The notes beneath the pieces were generated by a model, which ran no database searches, was not told the DNA's origin, and saw only the letters and a program-made list of their open reading frames with translations. Positions 43,556 through 53,043 of a stretch of DNA of 64,000 bases are shown here, in pieces. A program made the translations under genes and the position numbers. This stretch comes from Astragalus membranaceus (lineage: Eukaryota > Streptophyta > Magnoliopsida > Fabales > Fabaceae): NCBI GenBank assembly GCA_039519185.1, contig CM076847.1, positions 80,141,100 through 80,205,099 on the forward strand. The letters run 5' to 3'. Every line of letters starts with the position of its first letter. The stretch's first letter is position 1.

Positions 43556-45448
43556 CTGCTTTTTTTCCTACCGATCATTGAAGGCAGGCCAAGATACTTC
43601 CCAGTCCCTAAACACTCTGTGACGCCAAGCACTCCAGCAACATGATCACGCACACTTTGAGAGGTGTTCCTGCTAAAGAAAATTTTAGATTTTGTCATGT
43701 TAATTGCTTGACCAGACGCTCTCTCATAAGTTTTTAGAATATTCTGTAAGTGTTTACTTTCTCTATCATCTGCCCTGCAAAATAAAAAACAGTCATCTGC
43801 AAAAAGAAGATGTGTAAGAGATGGAGCTCCCCTGCACACCCGAACCCCATGTAAGTCACCACTCAATTCAGATTTTTTTTAGCAATGTGGTAAGGCCCTC
43901 CGCACAAATAATGAAAAGGTAAGGTGACAGTGGGTCACCCTGCCTCAACCCTCTCCCCGGAATGATAGGTCCGATCTTTTCACCATTCACCATCACAGAG
44001 TAGCAAACCGTTTCTAGACACATAGACATCCATTTCACCCACCGCTCATCAAAACCCAACCTCCTCATCATCGCCTTCAAGTAATCCCAATTCACTCTAT
44101 CATAAGCTTTACTGATATCAATTTTGAGTGCCATCTCCCCCACCTTGCCACTCGTTTTACACTTTAGATGATGCAGAGTTTCAATAGCTACTAGCACATT
44201 GTCCAAGATGGATCTATCCTCCACAAAAGCCGACTGTTCACTTGAAATACACTTGTGTAATAACGGTTTCATACGATTAGCAAGCACTTTTGAGATTATC
44301 TTATAAATAACATTACATAGAGAAATAGGCCGAAGATCCTTCATAGACATAGGATCCTCAACCTTTGGAATGAGCACGATATTAGCAACATTAAGATTTG
44401 GTGGAAACTCCCCCTCCTCCAACCAAGCCTTCCCCGTATGAAACAACTCCACTCCACATAGATTCCAAAACCGCTTAAAAAAGCCGGGTTCAAACCATCC
44501 GGGCCAAGAGCTTTATCAGAGTGCATTGAAAAAAGAGCATTTTTAAACTCCCCTATCTCCAAAGGCTTCATTAACTCCGTATTATCCTCCTCATTCAATC
44601 TACAAGACACATGTCTTAACACTCCATCATAAACCCCTCGGTCTTCTCTAAACATCTCCTTAAAATAATTAGAAGCCACCTCTCCAAGTTCCCTTTGATT
44701 TGTAACAATCTTACCATCCTCCCTAGTGAGCTTTGTTAACATATTTCTCCTTCTTCTAGCACTAGCCATAGCATGAAAAAACTTAGAGTTAGTGTCTCCA
44801 TCTCTTAACCAAAACACCTTTGACCTTTGTTTCCAAAAAGTCTCTTCCTGCAAAAGTAGAACTCCCAACCTCTCCTTCTTGGCCTAGAGACATAATTTGG
44901 CCTCACCATCCCCACGCCCCCTCAACTCCTCTATTGCTCGCCTACAATCATTAATGGCTTCTCGATAACGACTCCTCAACTTCTTACCCCAGTCATTTAC
45001 GGCACTCGTACACTGCCTAATTTTATCCAAGAAATCATTATTCTCGCCCCCCTCCAACTCTCCTCAACCACAATAGGTAACTCTGGTTCCTCTAACCAAG
45101 CATTCTCAAATTTAAAATCCCTCCTCCCTCTCCTTCTATCATGCTCATACAATCTCAACCAAATGGGTGAATGATCAGATTTATTAGAAACGCCATTAAT
45201 AAAACGATAAGAGGGAAAGATATCTAACCAGCTTTGAGTGACTAGTGCTCGATTCGATCAAGACGCTCTTCCTTGCTATCTGGCGTGCCCAAAGACTTTG
45301 TCCAAGTGAATTGATACCCCTCCATAGGAAGATCATAGAGATTGCTATCATGAACTGCTTCCTGGAACCCTCTGATAAGCCACGAAGCTCGCACTGCCCC
45401 TTCCTCTTTTATCACCATTTGAAAGAATGTCATTAAAGTGACAAACAC
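43540..45448 (-). pseudogene. LINE endonuclease tail and reverse transcriptase
   Basis: Pieces in order on the minus strand: 45448-45242 holds the endonuclease end ('LYDLPMEGYQFTWT', 'KEERLDRIEH'). 44868-44341 holds the linker ('FWLRDGDTNSKFFHAMASAR', 'KALGPDGLNPAF'). 44452-43868 holds reverse transcriptase with 'LRPISLCNVIYKIISKVLAN', motif A 'DISKAYDRVNWDYL' and motif B 'LRQGDPLSPYLF'. 43866-43540 holds the catalytic 'FADD' (in 'THLLFADDCFLFC'). Frame changes at about 45240-44870, 44450, 43868 and 43550 break the protein. RT here would copy the element RNA at a nicked target. Confidence 0.88.
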
Positions 45449-45450
45449 CT

Positions 45451-45520
45451 CCTCACATGTGAATGTATAAGTGCTTAGATAGTTTTTAATTTTTAAATAA
45501 AATAAAAGGATTACATAGAA
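45451..45520. other. Short spacer between LINE and SINE
   Basis: AT-rich sequence. The exact 5' break of the LINE is uncertain here. Confidence 0.4.
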
Positions 45521-45533
45521 TGACTATTGACCG

Positions 45534-45654
45534 TGTCCCTTAACCATTTGGTCATGGGTTCGATCTCTGGCCGGTGCGTATGAAAAAACATTTGCTGGGA
45601 GAGGATTAGGCTCCACAGTCGCCGTGGAGGATACATTGGTTTACTAAAAAAATT
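45534..45654 (+). mobile_element. SINE, possibly 5'-truncated
   Basis: A 121-bp insert with a clear pol III box B ('gggttcgatctctgg'), ending 'ttactaaaaaaatt'. It is flanked by identical 13-bp duplications 'tgactattgaccg' at 45521-45533 and 45655-45667. A good box A is not visible, so the 5' end may be lost. Confidence 0.75.
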
Positions 45655-45667
45655 TGACTATTGACCG

Positions 45668-46115
45668 ATACCGGCCGTTAAATAAATAATATTCAATATG
45701 TTTAACGAATAATTTAAGTTATTGATAATTCTATATGAACATGTCACTGTCCACCACACACAAATTTGTGTGTGTGTGTGTGAAGAATTTGAAATGATAC
45801 AATTAGATTATTAGACTATCTACAACTTTATAAGATAATGTTTTTTATATGATAATTCAAGTGGCAAGATTAAGCAACAGATTAAATAAATTGAAACTAA
45901 AAAAAATGAGTTTTTTTATGCATAAAAAAAAGAATATATAAGTTTTCTTTTTGCAAAAGAATCAATAAGTTGAAAAATGATAATCTTGCCAACCAAGATA
46001 TGGAAGAAAAGAAATGTCCACGAGAGTTAAGAACCCATATGATGTGTTAACTTTTAATATTGATTCTCTAAAGTTTAATCATGTTTGATTATTAGACTGT
46101 AGGGTCTTGTATTTA
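45668..46115. other. No gene seen
   Basis: AT-rich sequence with a short (TG)n at 45767-45782. The target site of the young gypsy element lies at its right edge. Confidence 0.5.
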
Positions 46116-46120
46116 GTAAG

Positions 46121-46564
46121 TGTTATGGTGATTATACTGTTCTCTATTTACACCCCCTCTCCAAAAGCCCAATTGATGAGAAGCCCAATCATAATCAAGA
46201 GAGTCCAATCTTCAATGGCCAAGATCAGCCCGCAAGATCGGACGGCCCAAAAACGCCAACACAAACACACCCAAACTCTATAAATACCCCATTCAATGCT
46301 CATTAATGGTAAGCACTTTTCTAACCAAACACTCATTCTCTCAAATACTGACTTGAGCGTCGGAGTATCATTGCAGGTACAACGTCGCCCCTCGAGATCG
46401 AACATCTCAAGATCGAACACCTCAACATCGCCTCTCAAGGTCGAACATCTCCAGGTCGAACAAAACCTTCCTCTCAAAGCCTGAAGACAAAGATAGAATC
46501 AAGGACAAAATATCTACCAACTGCATAATATCGATCCTCAAGATCGGAAGCACGGTACTGAACA
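46121..46564 (+). repeat. 5' LTR of the Tat element
   Basis: 444 bp. It contains one extra 15-bp unit ('aacatctccaggtcg') relative to the 3' LTR, in a zone of 'aagatcgaacatctc'-like reiterations. Confidence 0.95.
46279..46286 (+). promoter_or_regulatory. TATA box in the 5' LTR
   Basis: 'tataaata' in 'actctataaatacccc', about 160 bp into the LTR, a textbook plant TATA context. It should drive the sense RNA. Confidence 0.65.
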
Positions 46565-46582
46565 TTGGCGACCATAGTGGGA
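46565..46582 (+). other. Primer-binding site of the Tat element
   Basis: 'ttggcgaccatagtggga' follows the LTR directly. The tRNA it matches cannot be decided from the window alone. Confidence 0.6.
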
Positions 46583-46627
46583 GAAACCAATACCCGATTT
46601 TTCTCACCATCTCCTTGAACTTATTGA

Positions 46628-49600
46628 ATGGCACCAACACACCGCTCAATACCGACTAGTCTCATGGCCGAACCTGACCTCGGCTCTCAGCAAACCCCTG
46701 AAGGCCACGTCCAGGAACTCACGAATTCATCGCAAACACGAAGCCGACATCCTAACACGGGACCTTCCCGAGCACAATCGGGCGCAGATGGGACGAGCTT
46801 ACCATCTCCCCCTCAATTACTCTCGGCCTTGACGGACGCGGTTCAACAGCTCGTTCAGCTATTGGCTCGGCAAGAAGCGGTAAATGAAGAAAGAAACAAC
46901 CGTTTCGCCAACCTCGAATCCGAAGTAGCGAGACTGCAAGGTCGGAACGTCCTGGACCAACAATCATCCGGGCAGAGCTCACTGGAGGAACGACGCCCAA
47001 CTCGAAGAAGACTTTTTCATCGATCACCCCCTCGGAGAAAGCTCACTCATCGCTCCCCCGCACGCCGTCAACGAGGGAATGGTTCCCGTTCTCCTCTGGC
47101 TCGACAACATGATGGTCTCAATGATCTTCACCTTTCCCCATACCATCACCAAGGGAGTGATTCCCGTTCTCCATCAGCTCGACAATACGACGATCTTGAT
47201 GATCCTCATTCTCCTCCACGCCGCCACCGAGGGAATGGTTCTCGTTCTCCTCTGGCTCACCAAATTGAAGGCTCGACCTCGTCAAGGAGACGATCGAGAA
47301 GCCATGACATCATTCAAAACAATCAAACACGACGATACGGACATCCTGAACCCCATCACAGACGCCAACCACTGTCACGAGCAAATCGACCTAGGCGAAA
47401 AGGTCCTTTCACAAAATCGATCGACAACTTCCGGGTCCCCCGGTATCTCGAGAAACCACCTGGAGGATTGAAGACTTACGACGGGACGGGCGACCCCGAC
47501 AGGCATCTAGACCAATTTGACACGACCATGCAGTATCGAAATGTACCCATGGAAATGAAATGCCGAATATTCCCTTTGACCCTAGACAAAATGGCTTCCG
47601 AATGGTTTCGGACGTTAAGGTCGAATACCATTTCCTCGTGGGACCAGTTAGCAAAACACTTCTCGGTGCACTTTGCCCATTCCAAGAGCAAACCCAAAAA
47701 CAAAAATGTTCTAGCATCTATTGTCCAGAAAGTAAATGAACCCCTAAGGGAATATATAGAGCGATTCAACATCGAAGCTCTTCAGGTTCGGCAGTTAGAC
47801 GACGCTTTTCGAATTTTCTTCATGGCCCAAGGTCTGCTCCCTGGAAGCTCGTTCCGAAAGCACATCAACACCTGGGAACCTAACACCCTTCAAGAATTCC
47901 TCGAACTATCCCAGTGCTTTATTAACGAAGAAGAAAATTCCAAGGTCGACAAAACGTCGTCACATGCAGAACCGTCGAAACGCCACATCAAGATCGACCC
48001 TCGTAAAAACTCGTGGAACATCGGTAGGAAAAATCGTCACCAGGTATACACCGAACTCAACGTCTCCAACGCCCAGTTACTAGGGGAATGTTGGAACGTC
48101 GAATTCAGGGACGTCAAGCCTCCCAGGTCCTTGCCTATCCGACCTGGGCAGAAGGCCAACAAATACTGCCGATACCACAGAAGCAATGGCCATGACACAA
48201 ACCATTGCAACGCCCTAAAGGATGACATAGAAGATTTAATAAAACGGGGAAAACTATCTTCTTATGTTAAAAGGGAGGGAGAACGATCTGACAACGTCGG
48301 AAGAGAAAGAAATGAAAATCTCAGGGCAAAAGGAAAAGAAGTGATCGACCCAGACCGTGAAGAGCTGGATAAAAAATGCTCGGTTATCATGATGATAACT
48401 GGGGGATTCGATCATGAAGGATCGGGAAAATCCATGAAGAGAAAATGGAAGGAATTGTTGTGCGTGGCTTCAACGTCAACAACCCCGGTCAAGACTAATC
48501 GACCTCCATTATCTTTTAGTGACAACGACCTTATTGACGGAAAAGCTAACAAACACGTACCTCTCTTAATATCGGCAATCATAGCCAACAAGGAGGTACG
48601 TAGAATCCTGGTCGATCAGGGGAGCTCATCAGACATCATCTTTATCGATCTTCTGAGCAAAATGGGGATCGATAAAGAGGAACTCACCCCTTATAGAGGG
48701 ACGGCTTTGTCCGGCTTTAACGGATCTCGAACGAAACCCCTTGGGCATCTGGAGCTAATGGTTACCTACGGAACCGAACCAATGGTTCGAACCGTCAGAA
48801 CCAAATTCCTCGTCTTGCCTTGTGAATCCATATACAATGGCATTATAGGAAGACCGACCCTCGGCAGGCTCGGGGCGGTTACATCCACCACGCACTTAAA
48901 GATGAAGTTCCACTCTCTTTGCGACAGAGTTATCACTTTAAACTCTGACTTAGAGTCGGCCTCCAGGTGTTTTTTCCTATGGACTAAGAACGAACGAAAA
49001 GCTTCGGAGCATGAAGGGGTTCCCCCTTCGGAAGAACTGTCGACTCCCAAAATGCCAAAAGGAAGATCAACTGAAGTTAACACCGCCATTAACGTAGAAA
49101 CCAACTGCGATCCGAAGGTCGAAAAACAGATAGACGTCGACGAGCTAACCAAAGAGCTCAAACGAAAAATCAAAAGACCAAAGCCTGATGGAAAGTTCGT
49201 CGAAATACAGCTCGGTTCGGACCCCTCCCAAAAGGTCAAAATAGGGATCGACCTTCCAGAAAAGATCAAGATCGATTTAACCCAATGTCTTAAAGATTTC
49301 AAAGACATCTTCGCTTGGTCGGCCGAAGACATGCCTGGGATCCCGCCAGAGGTTGCCTGCCATCGACTCGCAATAAACCCAGAAGCAAAATGGATCGCCC
49401 AAAGAAAGCGGGCCCAAAGCAAAGAGAAAGCCATTGCTGCCGCCTTAGCAATAGACGACCTCATCCGAGCCAACTTTAACTCTGAGGTTAAATACACAAC
49501 TTGGTTATCAAACCCAGTCCTGGTGAAGAAATCTAACGGAAAATGGCGTATGTGTGTCGACTACACCGATCTTAATAAAGCTTGCCCAAAAGACGCTTTT

Positions 49601-51796
49601 CCGGTCCCCAGCATCGATCGTTTGGTCGACAGCGCTTCCGGTTTCCGGTTGTTATCTTTCATGGACGCATACTCCGGATACAACCAAATCGCCATGTTTC
49701 CCCCAGATCAAGCAAAAACCGCCTTCATCACTGACCGAGGAAACTTCGCGTACCGTGTTATGCCCTTTGGTTTAAAAAACGCTGGAGCAACTTATCAAAG
49801 AATGATGAACAAAGTGTTCCAAAACCAGATCGGTAAAAGCGTAGAGGTTTACCTCGACGATATGATCGCCAAAAGCAGAAGTGATGACGACCATATAAGC
49901 GATCTAAGAGCGATTTTTTCTGAGGTACGAAAGAATAGAATGAGATTAAACCCAGAGAAATGCACTTTCGGAGTTCGAGCCGGGAAATTCTTAGGTTTCT
50001 TCTTAACAGAACGAGGAATCGAGGCGAACCCGGATAAATGTCGATCCGTCACAAAAATGCGAACTCCGACGTCCAAGAGAGAAGTGCAAAAACTCAATGG
50101 AATGATAGCTGCTCTATCTCGTTTCATATCGAATGCGGCATTCAAATCTCTTCCACTTTTCAAAATCCTCAAAAAAGAAGAAAGAGATTTCGAATGGACG
50201 CCCGAGCAAGACGAAGCTTTGAAACAACTGAAAAAATCTCTCTCCGAGCCTCCAATTTTAACTCGACCAAATGAAGGGGAAACATTATACTTATATCTAG
50301 CGGTCTCGGAAGAGGCGTTAGCTGCCGTTCTAGTACGCGAGCTCGAAACCGGGCAAAGTCCCATCTACTTCGCAAGCAAGGCTCTGCACGGGGCTGAAAG
50401 TCGTTATCAGAAAATCGAGAAAATCGCCCTAGCTCTCATTGTCGCAGCTCGACGTTTTCGAGCCTATTTTGTCGCTCACCAGGTAGTCGTCCGAACTAAC
50501 TACCCAATCAGACAGATACTCCACAGACCCGATCTAGCTGGAAGAATGATCAAATGGGCCGTGGAACTCTCAGAGTTCGGTATCAAATATGAAGCTCGAA
50601 CTACACTTAAAGCACAAGTTTTGGTGGACTTCATCGCCGAGATGACACCTGCTAACACCGAATCTGACATATGGATCCTATACGTCGATGGGTCCTCGAA
50701 TCCAAAAGGGAGTGGCGCGGGGATTATGCTAGAAAGCCCGACTGGGGTCATCATCGAAGTTTCCCTTACATTCGGTTTTCCCACCTCGAACAACCAAGCA
50801 GAGTACGAGGCTTGCATCGCCGGACTTCGCCTGGCAATTGACCTCCAAGTCCAAAAAATTAAACTCCATACCGACTCTCTCTTGGTGGTCTCCCAGATCG
50901 GAAGCAAATACGAGACCAAAGAACCGATCCTGCAAAAATACCTACTTCAGGTACAGTCACTAATAGCTAAATTTGAAGCAAGCGAGATAGTTCATGTCCC
51001 AAGAACGGAAAACCAACGAGCTGATATTCTCGCCAAACTCGCAAGCACAAAAACCCCAGGTAACCAGAGGACGACCATCCAAGAAACACTACACAAACCC
51101 AGTGTATCTCTCGAGCCTCTGTTTAACCCGACCATCTGCATGCTCGAAGAAACAGACAGCTGGATAAACCCAATTTTAGAGTACATCGTCTCAGGAACGG
51201 AACCCCCAGACAGAAACGACGCCAAATATATCAGGAGAAGAGCCTCGGCTTTTTCAGCCATCAACGGAACGCTCTATAAAAGAAGCCTCTCTTCCCCGTT
51301 AATAAAATGCATCGAGGGAGAGGAAGCGGCCTATGTATTAACAGAAATTCATGAGGGAATCTGCGGCCAGCACATGGGAGCTCGATCTTTAGCACGTAAA
51401 ACCCTTCGAGCCGGCTACTACTGGCCGAGCATGATCGGCGACGCTAGTAATCATGTGAAGAAGTGCAAAAAATGTAAAATCCACGTCAATGTGCACATAG
51501 CTCCCCCCACAGACCTCACAAGTTTATCCTCCACATGGCCCTTCGCATGGTGGGGAATGGACTTACTCGGACCTTTCGCAAAGGCACCAGGACAAGTCAA
51601 ATTCTTGATCGTCGCCGTAGACTACTTCAGCAAATGGATAGAAGCGGAACCCCTGGCGACCATCACTGCAAAAAAACTGCATAAAATTCTTCAAAAAAAG
51701 CATTATGAGCAGGTTCGGGATCCCCGAGGTAGTAGTAACGGACAACGGGACGCAATTCACAGACACGGGATTTCGCAAACTAATGTTCGAGCTTAA
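46628..51796 (+). CDS. Gag-Pol polyprotein of the Tat element (frameshifted near its end)
   Basis: A single 1722-codon frame. Residues ~1-260 are Arg/Ser-rich with tandem repeats. The Gag domain follows ('YLEKPPGGLKTYDGTGDPDR', 'KMASEWFRTL'), then a CHHC-type knuckle at ~507 ('CRYHRSNGHDTNHC'), protease at ~660 ('ILVDQGSSSDIIF', with DQG in place of DTG), and reverse transcriptase at ~970-1110 with catalytic 'YLDD' at ~1075. After that come RNase H at ~1215-1300, a second RNase H at ~1345-1460 ('LYVDGSSNPKGSGAGI', 'LHTDSLLVVSQI'), and integrase with its zinc motif at ~1575 and first catalytic D in 'WGMDLLGPF'. The true pol frame leaves this ORF at an A7 run (51692-51698); the last ~30 codons are out of frame. 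Confidence 0.93.
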   Translation: MAPTHRSIPTSLMAEPDLGSQQTPEGHVQELTNSSQTRSRHPNTGPSRAQSGADGTSLPSPPQLLSALTDAVQQLVQLLARQEAVNEERNNRFANLESEVARLQGRNVLDQQSSGQSSLEERRPTRRRLFHRSPPRRKLTHRSPARRQRGNGSRSPLARQHDGLNDLHLSPYHHQGSDSRSPSARQYDDLDDPHSPPRRHRGNGSRSPLAHQIEGSTSSRRRSRSHDIIQNNQTRRYGHPEPHHRRQPLSRANRPRRKGPFTKSIDNFRVPRYLEKPPGGLKTYDGTGDPDRHLDQFDTTMQYRNVPMEMKCRIFPLTLDKMASEWFRTLRSNTISSWDQLAKHFSVHFAHSKSKPKNKNVLASIVQKVNEPLREYIERFNIEALQVRQLDDAFRIFFMAQGLLPGSSFRKHINTWEPNTLQEFLELSQCFINEEENSKVDKTSSHAEPSKRHIKIDPRKNSWNIGRKNRHQVYTELNVSNAQLLGECWNVEFRDVKPPRSLPIRPGQKANKYCRYHRSNGHDTNHCNALKDDIEDLIKRGKLSSYVKREGERSDNVGRERNENLRAKGKEVIDPDREELDKKCSVIMMITGGFDHEGSGKSMKRKWKELLCVASTSTTPVKTNRPPLSFSDNDLIDGKANKHVPLLISAIIANKEVRRILVDQGSSSDIIFIDLLSKMGIDKEELTPYRGTALSGFNGSRTKPLGHLELMVTYGTEPMVRTVRTKFLVLPCESIYNGIIGRPTLGRLGAVTSTTHLKMKFHSLCDRVITLNSDLESASRCFFLWTKNERKASEHEGVPPSEELSTPKMPKGRSTEVNTAINVETNCDPKVEKQIDVDELTKELKRKIKRPKPDGKFVEIQLGSDPSQKVKIGIDLPEKIKIDLTQCLKDFKDIFAWSAEDMPGIPPEVACHRLAINPEAKWIAQRKRAQSKEKAIAAALAIDDLIRANFNSEVKYTTWLSNPVLVKKSNGKWRMCVDYTDLNKACPKDAFPVPSIDRLVDSASGFRLLSFMDAYSGYNQIAMFPPDQAKTAFITDRGNFAYRVMPFGLKNAGATYQRMMNKVFQNQIGKSVEVYLDDMIAKSRSDDDHISDLRAIFSEVRKNRMRLNPEKCTFGVRAGKFLGFFLTERGIEANPDKCRSVTKMRTPTSKREVQKLNGMIAALSRFISNAAFKSLPLFKILKKEERDFEWTPEQDEALKQLKKSLSEPPILTRPNEGETLYLYLAVSEEALAAVLVRELETGQSPIYFASKALHGAESRYQKIEKIALALIVAARRFRAYFVAHQVVVRTNYPIRQILHRPDLAGRMIKWAVELSEFGIKYEARTTLKAQVLVDFIAEMTPANTESDIWILYVDGSSNPKGSGAGIMLESPTGVIIEVSLTFGFPTSNNQAEYEACIAGLRLAIDLQVQKIKLHTDSLLVVSQIGSKYETKEPILQKYLLQVQSLIAKFEASEIVHVPRTENQRADILAKLASTKTPGNQRTTIQETLHKPSVSLEPLFNPTICMLEETDSWINPILEYIVSGTEPPDRNDAKYIRRRASAFSAINGTLYKRSLSSPLIKCIEGEEAAYVLTEIHEGICGQHMGARSLARKTLRAGYYWPSMIGDASNHVKKCKKCKIHVNVHIAPPTDLTSLSSTWPFAWWGMDLLGPFAKAPGQVKFLIVAVDYFSKWIEAEPLATITAKKLHKILQKKHYEQVRDPRGSSNGQRDAIHRHGISQTNVRA
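47040..47290 (+). repeat. In-frame tandem repeat coding an RS-rich Gag segment
   Basis: Three to four copies of a unit of roughly 75 bp encode 'RRxRGNGSRSPLARQ' followed by 'DDLDDPHSPP'-like text. It makes the Gag N-terminus strongly basic. Confidence 0.85.
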
Positions 51797-52400
51797 AATT
51801 AAGCACCATTTCACTTCAGTAGAGCACCCTCAAACCAACGGTCAAGCAGAGGCTGCAAACAAAGTCATACTGAACGGGCTGAAACGACGTTTGGACGATG
51901 CTAAAGGAAATTGGGTAGAAGAATTGCCTTACGTCCTCTGGGGATACCGGACGACCCCCCAAATCTCCACTGGGGAAACACCTTTTAGGCTCTCCTACGG
52001 CAGCGAGGCGGTCATCCCCGTCGAGATCGGCGAACTTAGTTGGAGAACGGCAAATCCCAAAACACAAAGCAATAATGATCAAGCCTTAAGAGAAGAACTC
52101 GACCTCATCGATGAAATCCGAGGTCGGGCCTCGCTCCGAGAAGCGATCATCAAACAAAAAGTTGCAACCAGATACAACACCAAGGTCGTTCACAGAGATT
52201 TCGATCCTGGCGATCTGGTACTCAGAAGAGCTGACGTCGGTCAGAAAAACGCCTCCCAAGGAAAGCTCGCCCCAAACTGGGAAGGCCCCTACCGAATTTT
52301 ATCTAAAACCGGTACGGGAGCCTTTAAATTGGAGACCCTCCAAGGAAGAAAGATTGAGAGGACTTGGAACGCAACAAAACTGAAAAGTTATTATCCTTAG
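51699..52400 (+). CDS. Integrase C-terminal part of the Tat element (after frameshift)
   Basis: This frame overlaps the end of the long ORF and continues integrase. The second catalytic D is in 'VVVTDNGTQFT' and the E in 'HPQTNGQAEAANK', followed by 'LWGYRTTPQISTGETPFRLS' and the C-terminal 'GKLAPNWEGPYRI'. The stop is at 52398-52400. It has no native start; it is the tail of Pol displaced by one base. Because only a homopolymer length differs, a sequencing error or a very recent mutation are both possible. Confidence 0.92.
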   Translation, partial: SIMSRFGIPEVVVTDNGTQFTDTGFRKLMFELKIKHHFTSVEHPQTNGQAEAANKVILNGLKRRLDDAKGNWVEELPYVLWGYRTTPQISTGETPFRLSYGSEAVIPVEIGELSWRTANPKTQSNNDQALREELDLIDEIRGRASLREAIIKQKVATRYNTKVVHRDFDPGDLVLRRADVGQKNASQGKLAPNWEGPYRILSKTGTGAFKLETLQGRKIERTWNATKLKSYYP

Positions 52401-53043
52401 AAAGAAATCATTTACACCGATCTTATGTAAACTCGAAACAAGTTATTAATCAAAAAAGAAAAACTTGACATTTCTTTCAAACGCTTTCGATGCTTCTCAA
52501 AAGTTTTTACCAGGTCTCCACACATTCTTGATTTTCATCAAACAGAATGAAGGGACCCAATTCCCCCCACCGGGAATCAACTGGGACCGATCTTAAATGA
52601 TCTCCCCAAAAGCGACCACCCAAGGTCGCAAACTCTTTGAGAAAACAGTTAAATCCGAGCCGAGTCTTGGCAAACTATCTCAAAGAGACCGGGTCTTCAA
52701 GGATCGAAACGTCCTAAGAACGACCATCGGCCACAGCTGCCGATACCCCTGTAGGGCGAGTTAAATCTCGGCCGAGTCCTAGTAAACTGTCCTATAGGTT
52801 CGAACCGGTAAATCGAGTTCCTCGTTTACCAACGTTCTTACATCATACGCAACGTGCAGAATTAAAAAAGCACTCGTTAAAACTTGCAAAAAACGACATA
52901 CATGACATGCGAAATTCAAAAAGCATTCATTAAAGCTCGTAAAGGCCTGATAGGCATATCCCAAAAGTTCCGGATCTATACGAAAAACTACATAAGTAAA
53001 AGCATACACCAGGAACTTCTGCAAAAGAAACGCTGTTAAAACA
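52401..53043. other. Non-coding spacer between convergent Tat genes
   Basis: Holds two related blocks with 'gagttaaatctcggccgagt' and 'agtcttggcaaactatctca'-like text (about 52645-52790). It should contain the poly(A) region of the minus-strand gene and part of the 3' leader of the sense RNA. Confidence 0.5.

Larger units (their letters stand above)
41735..45450 (-). mobile_element. LINE (L1-type) retrotransposon, 5'-truncated
   Basis: On the minus strand the order is endonuclease C-terminus, reverse transcriptase, zinc-finger (zf-RVT) region, RNase H, then a short A-rich tail (a T9 run on the plus strand near 41735-41745). The first ORF and most of the endonuclease are missing, as expected of incomplete reverse transcription. 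The frame changes several times. Target duplications could not be identified. Confidence 0.88.

Noticed and set aside
41687..45500. LINE target duplication using 'atggactatag'-like words
   Set aside because: These words also flank the Mutator-like element on its left and no copy is found beyond the LINE 5' end.
48766..49497. 243-codon antisense ORF opposite Tat pol
   Set aside because: Mirror of the conserved protease/RT-linker coding strand with no domain of its own; unlike 53044-55534 it overlaps sense coding.
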